A DNA stretch of 64,000 nt, taken from Nereocystis luetkeana. Taxonomy: Eukaryota > Sar > Phaeophyceae > Laminariales > Laminariaceae. The position numbers and the translations under genes are program-made. The stretch lies in contig JARUPZ010000014.1 of assembly GCA_031213475.1 (NCBI GenBank), forward strand, positions 3,824,535 to 3,888,534. Reading direction: 5' to 3'. Under the pieces are notes generated by a model, which worked only from the letters and a program-made list of their open reading frames with translations, did not search any database and had not been told where the DNA came from. Below are positions 27,401-39,400 of this stretch, in pieces. Positions within the stretch are counted from its first letter, which is position 1. Each line of letters starts with the position of its first letter.

Positions 27401-30400
27401 TATTTAACCCTTTTTACAACAAAATTTGGTCCTATTAACTATGGTCCCCCGTAGTAGAACCTGCAGATCATACGGCATCCGACCGACATAATGAGTTAGA
27501 TCATACAGCATCATGAATATATCTACTGTATCTGCCCTGAAATGTCTACATCAAGAAGTGGTAATCAGTGATCTGTAGATGATCCGTCGGATCTGTGGTG
27601 CTACCCATCGGTTTGGGCATTGGCATGGCTTCCCCACGACTGTGGCCCCGCAGAAAAAGCTCCTGGTGCTCAGCAGGACTTGGCATTTTGATCACTTTGG
27701 CAAGGGAGAGCTGCTCTCAATATTAATATTACGGGGGACCACAAACAAGTAGGACCAAATATATAGAGTAAAAATAGCTATTTATATAGGTTTTTGTGTG
27801 TACCATAGGTCCTATTTAATATGGTCCCCCGCAATAGTAAAATCCGTCATATCTGCGGCTCAAAGACCAATAATCCGCGGATTAGATATCCCTCATGCGA
27901 GGCTCTTTTTGGGTGCTGCTGCTGCACACAGAGCGCTTGCAAGCTGTGGGGGGCATATCATTTTTTATACTACCCCTACACGACCACCAGACGGTTGTAT
28001 TACTGCGGGCACTTTACCACCCTACAGTAGTTCCAAGTTGTGTTTTCCCCGCTCAAAGCGTGGATGCAGTTCAAAAGGAGGGTAAACCCACCGCGACACC
28101 CCCCGTATTGCCGTTGTACCTCCGCGAAGGTACCGGGACTGACGTCTTAGCAACACTCTGGCGCCTCCAGTATCCTGAAGAGGGACTATTTTGGTGTGAA
28201 GAGGGCACTACTGTACACGAATGTGGTGTGCTGTAGTCAGGTCCAATGCCCCTGGTAGCACGACTACCGAGTTTCTCACAGATTTATTCGCTGGCCTGTA
28301 AAACAGGCCAAAGTGGTTTCGACAAGGAGCTCTTCGTTACTGCTGTTGCGTTCTTGAAGAGACGCGTAGTTGACTTTGATGGAGGCCTTCTGTCCCTATG
28401 CCCGGTATGCGTACTCGCACTACAGTAAGCTCATTGGAGAAACTGTTCTGACCAATATCCCTCATGCCCTACGTGCGCGCGTTTCCGGGCTAACCATTCG
28501 TCCGCCTCGTAGAGAGCCGCCCTCGCCGAGGCTCAGGAGGGCCTTGACGTGGTGATGGCGCAGCTAAAGGACGCTAAAGCCAGGCTGGCAGGCGTGCAGA
28601 CAAGACTGGCGGAGTTGCAGAAGGGTTTCGATGACGCCGTGGCGAAGAAACAGGTCCGTCCGAACTGCATTTGGGTTCGACGACACCCCCCTTTTACTCC
28701 CCAGGAGGCGTTTCTACTACGATAGGGGTAGTGGTAGGATTTAGTTTCCTTGCAAGGCAATTTTTTCTCACGGGCGGAGTTTCCTCAACTGCAGTAAGTG
28801 GTGAATCTACCCGGTATCTCCATTTGTTTCGTCAAATAATATTTCTCGTTTAACATCTAGTTTAAGGCCGTGGGATTGTCACAACTCGTCCGGATAAGCG
28901 AGCATATTTTTCTCGAGCGTCCGTTTTGGGCTAGGTGAAGAGCTCCCCAAGTGAGAGTGAGGAGCCTCAGAAACGTTAGGCGCCACCCCTACAAGGCAAA
29001 CACGCTTCCAGCTATACACACGCGTCCAGGTGTCACGGTGCGTACCGTAAAGAGCGTTGGTTTTGCACAGGGGTGCCACCGCTCTTCGACGCTACTACAA
29101 TGGTCCCCACCACAGCAGATACTTCAGAAACACCCTTGTTCAGTTTGGAAAAAACGAAACAACCCCCCCCCCCTTTTCCCGTCGTGGAAAAACTCGAGGA
29201 CTGAGAAAACGGTGGAACCCCTATGCGTGCGACGCTCTGCGTAAGGATGGTCCGTCTTTTATATGCGAGGTGCACGAGCAGCCGACAGGGGCACGTTTGG
29301 CACGCAAGCCGTGTAGAACGTGCCTAACGTATCTGTATATGTAAGTCATGTGGCCCAATAAATGATACATTCGTTTCCCCATGTATACCCTGCGCATGCC
29401 CTCAAGCTAGATGGGAGTGTATCGTTTGTATGGCAATCCACATATTTCATGGCTCACACGCGCGAGCGATGATGATGATGATGATGATTGTGCGATGATG
29501 TTCTCGCAGTAGTCTAGCCAAACTCCTCTGACCCCTACTCCGTCGTCGCAAAAAAAAAACAGACCCCGAAAAAAGCATCTCGATGGAAGAAAACACCTAG
29601 CACTCGGGGGAAAATAGTACGTGCACCGCAGCATATTCCAGTACGAACGGGCCGAGGTAGAAACAAACAATACCAGCAAGCCAAATTATTTATGTCGTTA
29701 TACGTCTCCAGGCCAAAAAGAAGAGAAGCGGTTGTAAAACAAGTGGCAATTCATGCCTAAAAAATATCGATGCAGACTTGGCCGGTATGATTCTCGCGTC
29801 TTCTTCCGTTTTACGCAATTCAACCGTGACACAGGAGCTGGAGCAGAAGGCCGAGCGATGTGTGGTCCAACTGTCCAACGCCGAGAAGCTTATCGGAGGG
29901 CTTGGAGGGGAAGAGAAACGCTGGACGGACACGGTGGCCACCCTGACCCTCGCCATGGACAAACTGCCGGGTGCGTGCATAGCGCGGCCGATCTCCGAAT
30001 GTTACCAACACGTCTATTCGTTGTCCCAGAGTTGCCTATTTATTCTAGCGGAGAAGTGTAATAACATGGTGACACGTTGTCTCTTGCAGGGAACGTACAC
30101 GTAGCGCAAAACGAAACACGAAACTATTCAATACAAAACACCAGTAATCACTCACCCCCCCCCCCCCCCCCCGCCCCCACCCCCCCCGGGCGGCAACACC
30201 GTCACACGATGAAACTCATCCTACCTTTACCTTTGAGTGACCAACCCGCCTCCCCTCACTCAACAATGTATACGAGATTCGTTCATTCGAGGGCGAAGAA
30301 TAGCTACATGGGTGCCCTATCCTCCGCCATATGTACAAGCGTCTCCCTTGGGCGAGGAAATCAATGAAAGGCCGCCTTGGATTACAGTAATATCATGAAC

Positions 30401-33400
30401 TACGAACTAGAAAGAACGTTGTTTTGGTACGTGACGATAGAGGTATTATTTAATAGTAGGTGTTTTTTTACTCCAACATTTCTGACTGGTGGGGTTCCTT
30501 AAAGGGCGACGAAGAAATGCCCAATACGGCATGCCTTACAAGAGGAATACCTTAAAAGAGGCATGCCTCTCAAGAGGCGTGCCTCATATGGCATGCCTGC
30601 CCGTTTGATTGTTCTCAATCGTTTTCAATGACATACCTATATAAGTCATGGGATCGATTGCTCCTCCGGTTGTTAACGCATTCAGGACTGCAATCCCGTT
30701 TTGGGAACAAATTACTTGGATCCTGAGTGATGTGTGCCCATAACGGGACTGCGGTACCTAAAGGCTTACGTGTGCATACGTTTTATAAAGACGGGTTTTG
30801 GGTGCGCTATACAGCTCCTTACGAGGGGAGCCTAAAACCAAAAAAAGTAGGCGCACCCATGTACCGTTGTGTATAGGTACGCAGCAGGCAGCACCTCCGT
30901 AAGGTCTTTTTACTTGACGAAATCGTCTATCTCTCTCTCTCTCTCTCTCTCCAAACCTCGGTGCGGCACGTTCTTTCTCCGTCGGCGCCAACACAGGTGA
31001 CGTGATCATCGCATCTGGCACGCTGTCATACCTCGGGCCATTCACATCAGAGTACAGAACGCGCATTGCAGACAGCTGGGTTGAGGTGAGGGTTGTGCTA
31101 ACGTCATTCGTGTGGTACTGGAAATCCCGAGGGGACGGGTAGCATGGGGGGTAGGGGGTTGTGTTATGTTGGTTTGGGTTGTGTTGGGTCGTGTTGGGTT
31201 GGGTTCGGTTGTGTTGTGTTGTGTTGTGTTGTGTTGTGTTGTGTTGTGTTGTGTTGGGTTGTGTTGAGATATGTTGGACTGGACTGGGTTGTGTTAGGTT
31301 GAGTTGGACCGGGTCGCGGGCGAACGGGTTAGCTTGGGTCACAGCCTTGGTTACTTCCGGTAATATAGTGACAGTAAGAGATAGGTCGCCGCGAGGTCAG
31401 TCGACATTTGTTTGGGGACAGACGACCAATCCGTTTGCGGACTGACAGTCCTGCCACTTCCACCCCCGCCCGCCCGCCCTTTTCATACGATGACACAGGC
31501 TCTAGTGGAGAAGGGCTTGGATCACACGCTGGGGACGGACATGGAGGGCACCCTTGCCGATCCTGTCAAGATTCGCCAATGGCAGGTAAATTAAAAGTCG
31601 ATTCATAACGAACGAAAACAAAAAACAAAACGGGACATTGTTTTTGACGAGATCTTAGCATCTGTTCACGATTGATGACGTAAAAAATATACCGCATTTT
31701 TGCACTCTGATGTATGCCCGACCAGATTGATTAAAACCTTTAAGGTTATAAACGTATAGCGTAGTTAACTACGAGTCGTGCTCATACAACAGCTGTTCTT
31801 TTTCCCTTTTTTTTTGGAGACTGCGTCATTCTTGAAGCACGTTTCCTTTCTCCCTTTGGTACGTTCGCACACTACCCATTGATATAGCCGCGACGGTATA
31901 TTTTCCGTTGCACTCCTTCTTCCTCCAGATGTGCGGACTACCCCCGGACTCCTTGTCTTCACAAAATGGCATCATCATGGACACGGCGAGGCGATGGCCC
32001 CTTCTGATTGACCCGCAAGGCCAGGCAAACAGGCGAGTGCTTCGGGCTCCTCCCTGTTCACGGAGGTTTCTCTCTGCCTATGGAACCCAAAGACGAACGT
32101 GGTCTAGCAAGAATTTTGTCGAAAATCTAGCAGCACACAGCTGCGGCTTTGATTGATCCGCAAGGCCATGCAAACAGGCGATTGTTTTGGGTCATATATA
32201 TATATATATATATATATGCCTACGTATGGAGGTGCTTCCCTCTTCACGATGGAACCCAAGGAACAACGCGATCGCGTACGTAGCATTTTACCGGAAGAAA
32301 GCTCGTCACTGCGATTTTGGTTGAAAGCAAGGTCAGGCAAACAGCCGAGCGATTTCATGTGACCCGCAAAGCCAGGCATACAGAGGCGCGTGCTCTGAGG
32401 GTCTCCTCCCAGTTTATAGAAGCCACGGCAGTGACCAACTCGGTCGTGTCGCTCGGAGTTTATGAACAACTACTGTAGCACGTAGCTCTTGGTTTTGGGG
32501 AGAAAGTCGACGGCCGCAGAGGCCGTTGCCACCACGATACAGTAGCTAATTTTCCGCCGTCAATGGGCAAAACGTGCGGTTGTTCTCTCTCTCGTGAGTC
32601 TTTCTGTCGCAGGTGTTCCATATTTTTGCCTTTACGCATGGTCACGCTAATCGACCATGTTTGTGAATCGCTTGGGGGGAAAACAAGGCGCTGTGCTTGA
32701 ACAGTGTGGGTGTCGCTAGACTGGCAGACAATAATGCAATTTCTTCAAAAAACGAAACCACGTTTTGGGTTGGTCACCAATCGTGTCTCATCGGTTTCTT
32801 TTCTTGTATGACTTTGTTGAAAAATGAATGAATATAATAGTGCTGCCCTTGCTAACCGACGTGCCTGATTTTGTTTTTTACGTTTCGCGAACGTGCCACC
32901 TTTTGTTGTTGATGTTGTTGTTGCTGTAGTCAAGACGTCACACGATGATTCAAGACATTTGGCTTGGGCCGATATATAAGAATGATCCCTTGGTACGCGC
33001 AGCACGAACGACTGACCTCCCCCCTTGATTCGTCGACCCTCAGATTTGTGAAGAACATGGGGAAGGACACGGCGCTCTGCCCGAACGGCATGGACGTCGC
33101 TAAGCTGACGCACAAGAAGGTGCTCCAGACCCTCGAGAACGGCGTACGCTTCGGGAAGTGGATTCTGCTGGAGAACATTGGAGAGGTACGTACAGTAGGA
33201 TACGACAGCGACGACGACGACACACTCTCCACACGCTTGACGGGAAGAGCAAGCCAGTATGTGTTTACTGCTCCGAGCAAAGCTGTTGCGGGGGAACGTA
33301 TTACGGGGGACCAGAGTGAATAGGACGTACGGTACACACAAAACCCCTATGTTTACCTATTTTACTAACAATAGTTGGTCCTATTTACTGTGGTCCCCCG

Positions 33401-36400
33401 CTATAGTAAGCATAACCAAATATGGCATGTAAATATAGGGGGATAGTTGGGTTTTCCATCCAAAGAGGGTTCTGATTACTATATTCGCTGTAATTTACAC
33501 GGCCGCGTAATATGTAGGGCATGCTTTTATCTCTTGTGAGCAGGGTGAAGCCGGACGTCTTATGTATAGAAGCTCTATTGCCGGAGGCCCTAGACACTCT
33601 GAAACCTACAATCTTCGATGTTATTGTTGTTTAGCCTTCCGCTAACGCGTAAAAATAACGGCAAAGACTAATATCGACCAGGATGGAATCCTGGCGAGAG
33701 GTACTCTACCGTCTTGTACGCACCTCTAAAAAAATCGTTTTTTCGTTCGGTTCAAATTAATCATATGTTATCGAGTGTTGAGTCTCGTTTTTTTAGACGA
33801 AAGCATATTTGGGTTTCACGGCACAGCCAGTCCGCGCCATTGATTGACGGAGGCTTTCGGTTCGAAGGCGATTGGTGGGCTGTCAAAATTCGGCAAGGGA
33901 GCTGCTTCGTGACGCTCGTTGCAGTGTTGAGGAATATCATATGTACTGTTCAGACAGTGCTTCATCGTAAAAGGCAGGTTTCTCGGGAGACTGGGACACC
34001 CTTACCCCTACGTGTTCAACAACACCCCCCCCCCCCCCCTCACGTTTACTTTCCACGAGCTCAACTCGTCCTTCATACCGGTATGATAATTTCCCTTAGC
34101 GACCTTATTCTGGACAAGGCGGGGTCACAGGTGTAGCCCCCGCCACTCCCCCCCCGGTAAAAAAAATGTTTTCGTTTTTATCGCGCGGAGGGATCAGCCT
34201 ATTTACTGCTGGTCGATCTTTGTCAAAGGTTTGCCAAAAGCGAGGCATACTTCGGTACCGCCTCCTGAAAAAAACACTTCGTTGAACCACCTTACTTTGT
34301 GGCTAAAATGATTCACACCGATTCCGCCCGCCCACCCCACGTTCGTGGTTGCAAACACAGTTGCTATGATCTGCTCCCGGGACGAGGCGTTTTTTTTTTT
34401 GCCGACCCGTCTCTCCAAATTCCCGCTTCGTTGATGAACTCGTTTCGACTTGGACGTGTTTGCTTGCTTCTACTGTATGCACGTACAGGAACTAGACGCC
34501 GCCCTGGAGCCGATCTTGCTCCAGCAGAAGTTCAAGCAGGGGGGACAGGACATGATCCGACTCGGGGACAACACGGTTCCTTACAACGAGGCCTTCCGCC
34601 TCCTGATGATCACCAAACTTCCCAATCCGGAGTACGCCCCGGAAGTGCAGGCAAGGGTTTTTGATTGTACCGAAGGCCTATAGTAGCCGCAGGGGGGACA
34701 GACGGAGTCGACTACTTCACAGGTTGTTTCCGCGGTTACTCTTGATCACATTAATGTGTTGGTCTTTAAAAACAATTGCCCCCTGCCGAATTTCCTGGTT
34801 GGGGAATACTATTCCCTCCTGTGTTTTCGTCATTTTTTCGTTTTTGTTTTTCAAGGAAAAAAAGGAAAATCGAGAAAAAAAAGGTTATCTGAAAATAAGG
34901 CCCTTGCATATACGGCTTTTTGTTTCCTCCTCATGTTGTCCCTTAAGGTGAAAGTGTCACTGCTGAACTTCACCATCACGATCAAGGGCCTGGAGGAGCA
35001 GCTTCTCAACACGGCCGTCAAGGAGGAGCTCCCCGACCTCGCCCAGAAGAAGGTGCCAGCATGTCGTAGCAGATTTTTAAAAATGAGACACATGGCACGG
35101 TGCCACGGTCTATAGGGATAGAGAGGCCTGGAAACAATTGTGCAGAGAGACCCGTGCAACGCACGCGTAGGGGTTTCACAGACAACCTGGTGAGGGTTCC
35201 GCGCGGCCCATCCCGGCATGCATGGAAAACCAATGATGGCGTTCTTTTTTGCCCTTTTGTTTTTTTTTTGTTTGGGGACCGGGGGGGGGGGGGGGGGGCA
35301 GGGGGTGTACTCATTATCATGCACGGCTGTAGTCGTATGGACTCATACGCTTTTTGCATATGTATATGGCTTGCATCACAACCAACTGTGAGATATATTT
35401 GTAAGCTAAGCCCTGATACAAAATTCCCGTACGGGATATACATCTAGCGACTAGTGCCTGGTTTAACACTATCACACTATTACGGGGTACCATACTAAAT
35501 AGAACCTACGGTACACACAAAAACCTATATATTTCGCTATTTTATAAACAGTTGTTGGTCCCATTTACTATGGCCCGCCGTAATAGGGTGATAAGATAGC
35601 CCACCCCCTCGGACGGATTTCCAGGCCGGGTTTTCTCGGACAACGGGGAGGGCGCAAACACCGAGCCATGTGTCTATGGAAACGATCTCGACTACGTACA
35701 GTAGATATATCTGAAGCCACACGCATATCTTTGACGTGTTGACCCACCTTGCTTTTAGGGGGGGAAATCGGCTCCGAGTTTCACGTTGGGGGGTGTGCTA
35801 TCTTACCCCTCGTGTGATCTTGTTATACGGTATTAACACTGAATATTGGGCAGCTTCTCAGTAGAGGAGGGGAGCGAAGTCAGCGATAAATGGTGGTTTG
35901 GCTCCGATAGCGCAATCCCCACGCACGTGCCCGTAGTGCGGCTCGAAAAAGCACGCCCGTATCTCGTCCGTGTCATTTTTGTTTCCCGTGCGGTGTTCAT
36001 TCGTGCTACGCATAGCACACACTTTCTCGAGAAGCACCTCGTACGTACCAGTGTATATTTTTAGGAAGAAAGCACATCGACTTTTGTTTTCGAAGACTCC
36101 GACGTGTCGAACTTTTCCAATAAATATACCCACGCTGAACGCAAACATAGGGACCGTTTCGTCACTACCACGGCGGCTCCTACTCTATGGGTCCAAACCA
36201 AAACGGGGGAGAAAAAAGCTTCCCAATGTATTTCTGAAGATTTTTTAAGATTTACAAACGTAGCATCGATGGAAAATCCTACCATCAACCCAGTGTTGCC
36301 GCACAGACAACACTTTCGGTCCACGCGGTAGTTCCGGAGATAAGCGCACCACAGTGGGTGTTTCGGGCTCATTTTGGGCCCATCTACTACTGTTGATGGC

Positions 36401-39400
36401 TTCCGGGATAATATTAAGACCCGACGGTAGTTACATTTCCGCCAAGAGCGGTATCACGTACTTGTGTATGTATTCTTCGGTAGCGCTACTTGTACTGGTA
36501 AGGAAATAGACTGCACGGCGAGTACGTGAAACGCCGTCCAACATCCCCTTTCCCGTGTTGAGGGCGCGGGAGGGGAGGGGGGGCGGGGGGGGGGGAGAAT
36601 GGAGCTACCTTTTTGAAGGGTTTCCCGGCAGGGGACGACCCACGAAATAGGGGGGTGCGTCCATCGTTTCTTCGAGGACCGAAAGCCCTTCCCCACCCCT
36701 TCCACCCACCATGAAAACGCTAGTAGGGAAACGTTATCAGCTCGCGTAGGTGCCGGCGATCGCCGAGCGAAGGATTAAATAAAGTGATTGACTTTGCGCT
36801 TGGCGGTTCGACCGTTTTTCAGGAAGAACTGGTGGTCAACGGGGCGGCGATGAACATCCAGCTGTACGGGATCGAGAGTCAGATTCTCAAGCTCCTCAGC
36901 GAGAGCGAAGGAAACATCCTAGACAACACGGCTCTTATAGAAACCCTGGCGGAGGCGAAGGTAATTATTCAAAGCATGATGAGTGCTTCGTTTTGAAGAC
37001 GGTAAGTTTCTGACCCTGACGTCGGTTGTCGCTACTATAAGGCGAAGGCAAGTCCAACATGATGAGTTGGTTCCTTTCGAAATGAACACTATTTCTAATT
37101 TTGACGTTGTTACGGAGGACCACAGTTAATAGGGCCAAATATTGTTAGTAAAAATGGTCAAATACATAGGTTTTTATATATACCATACCTGGTAGGTCCT
37201 ATTAACTATGGCCCCCCGTAATAGTCATTGCTACCACTATAGTAGGTTAGAGGCGAAGGTTATAGCTAAACATGACGATGAGTGCTTCCTTTTAGAAATT
37301 ATCATGTTTCTAAAAACATGGCGTTACGGTACTAGAATTTTGCTATTGCTGCTGTAGGGGTCGAAGGGAAGTTTGCAATGCAGACTCACGCTTTACAAAA
37401 CTTCAAAAAGCCGGTCAATCCAGATGGTTGGAAAGACGCCCAATCGTTCGAGGAGTAGCAGTTGAACATGAATGAGCGTGCCTCCTTTTGGGAATCACCA
37501 AGTTACCGATTTCGACGTTAAGAAGAAGCGTTCTACGATAGAGGTTCACCCTAATTTTTCTGAGGTTCCTCTTTTGAGGAGCTCCGTACCTCGCCCAAAA
37601 ACCGACTTCAGCAAAAATCAAATTGCATCCCGATCAATATTCCTATGACCCGAGTATACAAAAACATCATTTGTTCGAAATGAGATTGGCATTCCGACGA
37701 TTTTGGGTTAAGGAACCCCGTCATCCAGCTAAAAGGCCAGAGGAATGTGCTACCTCTATCGTAGAACGCACCAGAATTGTTGCCCCGAACGCGTTTTTTG
37801 TTTTGGTCATTCTCGGGAGGGTAGAGTGGGGTACCCACTTTAAGATCATCATCCGTTTTTTCAAGATTTTTCCGGACATAAGACCAGGTACATCGGCTAG
37901 TCACGAGAAAAAAACGACTTGGAATTAGTATGGTCAGTAGTAAAAGATAGTACCTTCGTATGGTAGAGATGAGACCACGTAAATTGACATGTCACGGGGT
38001 GGTCTAAAAAGGGGTAAACTGTGCCCGAGCTGTAGGGTATGTATTCTTTATACGAACACACACCCTTGGAGCACCATACAGCCTTACGATAAATGGATGC
38101 CTCCCCCCGCCGCCCTGGTCTCTGGAAACCACACAGGTGAAGTCGAGCGAGATCAAGGAGAAGATGGGCGAGGCGGAAGAAACGGAGAAAGAGATAGAGG
38201 CGAGGTCCAACGAGTATCGGCCTGTGGCTAAGCGGGCTAGCCTCCTGTACTTCTGCCTAGCCGATCTTGCCGTGGTGAGTCTAACGAGGCTAGCAGGACA
38301 AGGGCAACCCCTGGTCAACGCAATACCATGTCATCGTACCGGGTACGACAAGCATATTATAGACACATGCCATCAACCACTATGATACATCGGTCGTAGA
38401 GATTACAACCCAAGGTCTCTTCGGTTCAACATTCGGCCGTAAATGCGTTCGGTTTTTCGTCCGGCCACTGATAGCTTCCCCATCGTGATGTCTCTTGTTC
38501 TCGCGGTTTTTTGCTGTCTTTGGCCTGGTCTCTGTTTGGGGCCATTTTGTTCGTTTTTCCTAACATTCCGGTGTGCACGCACACGACGAACCGTTTTTGG
38601 CACGTACGCCATCTAAAGTGTCCATGCGTCCGCAGATCACGAGTAAGATCATCCTGACCCTCACCCGCCGTTGGTAAGAGATTGTGCAGGATCTGTCTGG
38701 TACAGCCCCAACCCAGGAAAATGTCTTGCTGCAGATCATGCGGATTACACGGCTCCCATCCGGCGACATGAGCTATTAATAGATCATACCATACAGATCA
38801 GGGATATACATATATACGGTATGCATCAACCCTCGTAGTATTGCAGTCCCGTTTTGGGGACAACCTACTCAGACTTTTGAGTAGTTTGCCCTCAAAACGG
38901 GACTGCAGTCCTAAAAGGGTTAAAGTGGGGAGTGGGGAGCGGGGAACTGTCTGAGGTGTGAAAGTATCACGACAGCACCTCTGGTTTTGGCGCATTTTTG
39001 TGGTTGCTAATGCTGACCCACACGACAGCGCTCAAAGGCACCCACCCATCCACCCACCCACCCACCCACCCACCAACCCACCCACCCACCCACCAACCCA
39101 CCCACCAACCCAGCCAAAGGCACCGCTTAGATATGACCTGGAGCGAGGTGCGGAAGAAGCGGATTTGTCGTTGATTGCGGACGCGTCCATGTGTTAAAAA
39201 AAAAACTTTCGACGGTAGGTGCAGTAGTAGACCCTTCTTCAGTGCGTGTAGTAGATGGTACTATGGCTACGTAGTAGATGGTACCGTAGCTGCGTGGCAG
39301 ACGGTGCTGTAGCTGTTATATGTTATTCAGATCGTCCTCGCATTTCTGTACAGCGTGGGCACACGTCACGATCCCCGAGCAGGATCTGTTTTTATACCGG

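Noticed and set aside
30758-31342. 194-codon minus-strand open frame rich in TQHN
   Set aside because: It is the antisense reading of a GTGTT microsatellite and overlaps exon 22.
32745-33341. 198-codon minus-strand open frame
   Set aside because: Largely antisense to exon 25 and its flanks; no domain recognised.
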